Shown in pieces: positions 5,837 through 6,061 of a stretch of DNA of 6,061 nt. Position 1 is the first letter of the stretch. Each line of letters starts with the position of its first letter. Location of the stretch: NCBI GenBank assembly GCA_900551885.1, contig URXS01000115.1:1-6061 (forward strand), given 5' to 3'. Below the pieces are notes generated by a model, which saw only the letters and a list, made by a program, of their open reading frames with translations, was not told the origin of the DNA and did not search any database. Both the position numbers and the translations under genes were made by a program. Source of the stretch: an uncultured Oscillibacter sp. Its GTDB lineage: Bacteria; Bacillota; Clostridia; Oscillospirales; Oscillospiraceae.

Positions 5837-5876
5837 CAAGGCGGCTGGGTTGTGTCCCACACAGAGGAGGAATTCC

Positions 5877-6061
5877 ATGCTGGAACTGCTGCACATCGAG
5901 AATATCGCCGTCATCGAGGAGGCGGACATCCGCTTCCGTCCCGGCTTCAACGCCCTGACCGGCGAGACCGGCGCCGGCAAGTCCATCGTCATCGACGCCA
6001 TGGGCGCCGTGCTGGGCGGCCGCACCTCCCGGGAGCTGATCCGCACCGGGGCCGAAAAGGC
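5877..6061 (+). CDS. recN: DNA repair protein RecN, N-terminal part
   Basis: 61 complete codons of an SMC-like ATPase are present; the gene runs off the window. ATG 5877 has AGGAGG at 5865-5870 with ideal 6-nt spacing. The protein begins MLELLHIENIAVIEEADIRF, the typical RecN opening, followed by the Walker A ATP-binding motif GETGAGKS (29-36), then IDAMGAVLGGRTSRELIRTGAEK. RecN acts early in recombinational repair of DNA double-strand breaks. argR followed by recN is a usual order in Firmicutes, but here the two are split by 269 bp of hairpins, so recN may not be simply co-transcribed with argR. No clear sigma-A promoter was seen in the gap, and I saw no clear SOS box. Confidence 0.95.
   Translation, partial: MLELLHIENIAVIEEADIRFRPGFNALTGETGAGKSIVIDAMGAVLGGRTSRELIRTGAEK

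Larger units (their letters stand above)
5608..5876. repeat. Non-coding hairpin array between argR and recN
   Basis: This 269-bp gap holds no credible gene. It is made almost wholly of inverted repeats: 5614-5624/5629-5639 (11 bp, CGGG loop), 5650-5659/5664-5673 (10 bp, ATCG loop), 5677-5682/5686-5691 (6 bp), 5704-5715/5723-5734 (12 bp), 5741-5748/5756-5763 (8 bp with one wobble), 5779-5788/5794-5803 (10 bp, GTGAA loop) and 5851-5855/5859-5863 (5 bp, next to the recN ribosome binding site). None is followed by a T run on the + strand, so they do not look like ordinary terminators. They may form a repeated palindromic (REP/MITE-like) element, an mRNA-stabilising 3' structure for argR, or a structured recN leader. 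Confidence 0.7.

Noticed and set aside
5608..5876. A CRISPR array
   Set aside because: There are only two copies of the 18-nt repeat, 158 bp apart, with no regular spacers; the hairpins differ from one another.
5604..6046. Open frames in the argR-recN gap on both strands (62, 65 and 151 residues)
   Set aside because: They run through perfect palindromes or lie opposite recN and show no family features.

Overview
The window comes from a GC-rich member of the Clostridia. The gene order (a polyprenyl synthetase tail, then dxs, tlyA, nadK, argR, recN), the dense overlapping genes, and the protein sequences all point to an anaerobic Bacillota. The GC-rich gut Oscillospiraceae type is my best guess, but that is inference. 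All genes lie on the + strand.

Region 1 (1-270): the last 28 codons of an ispA-like polyprenyl synthetase, then a good intrinsic terminator (134-173). After it comes an AT-rich promoter region with three tandem TGTATAT units and an extended -10 promoter (TTGTAT, 17 bp, TGCTATACT).

Region 2 (about 273-983): a roughly 650-nt stretch with no credible gene but rich RNA structure. Its two ends pair through an interrupted 14-bp helix (273-286 with 912-929). Its position after ispA and before oapA and dxs, its size and its structure identify it as OLE RNA (Ornate, Large, Extremophilic). A terminator-like hairpin (944-983) follows.

Region 3 (1029-5607): a tight run of genes. oapA encodes the membrane partner of OLE RNA. 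dxs makes deoxyxylulose 5-phosphate, the first step of isoprenoid synthesis by the MEP pathway. tlyA is an S4-domain/FtsJ-like rRNA methyltransferase or hemolysin homologue, nadK is NAD kinase and argR is the arginine repressor. The dxs/tlyA and tlyA/nadK junctions overlap as ATGA, and nadK/argR overlap by 11 bp, so translation is probably coupled.

Region 4 (5608-5876): 269 bp between argR and recN, filled with strong hairpins and an 18-nt direct repeat. It looks like a mobile or repetitive palindromic element, or a structured leader for recN. The window ends inside recN (Walker A motif present).

The most notable content is the OLE RNA/OapA ribonucleoprotein module with its own promoter, flanked by two terminators, and with a hairpin covering the oapA ribosome binding site. 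OLE RNA is a known class, so the novelty lies in this GC-rich version and its apparent control elements. The argR-recN hairpin array is the second point of interest.
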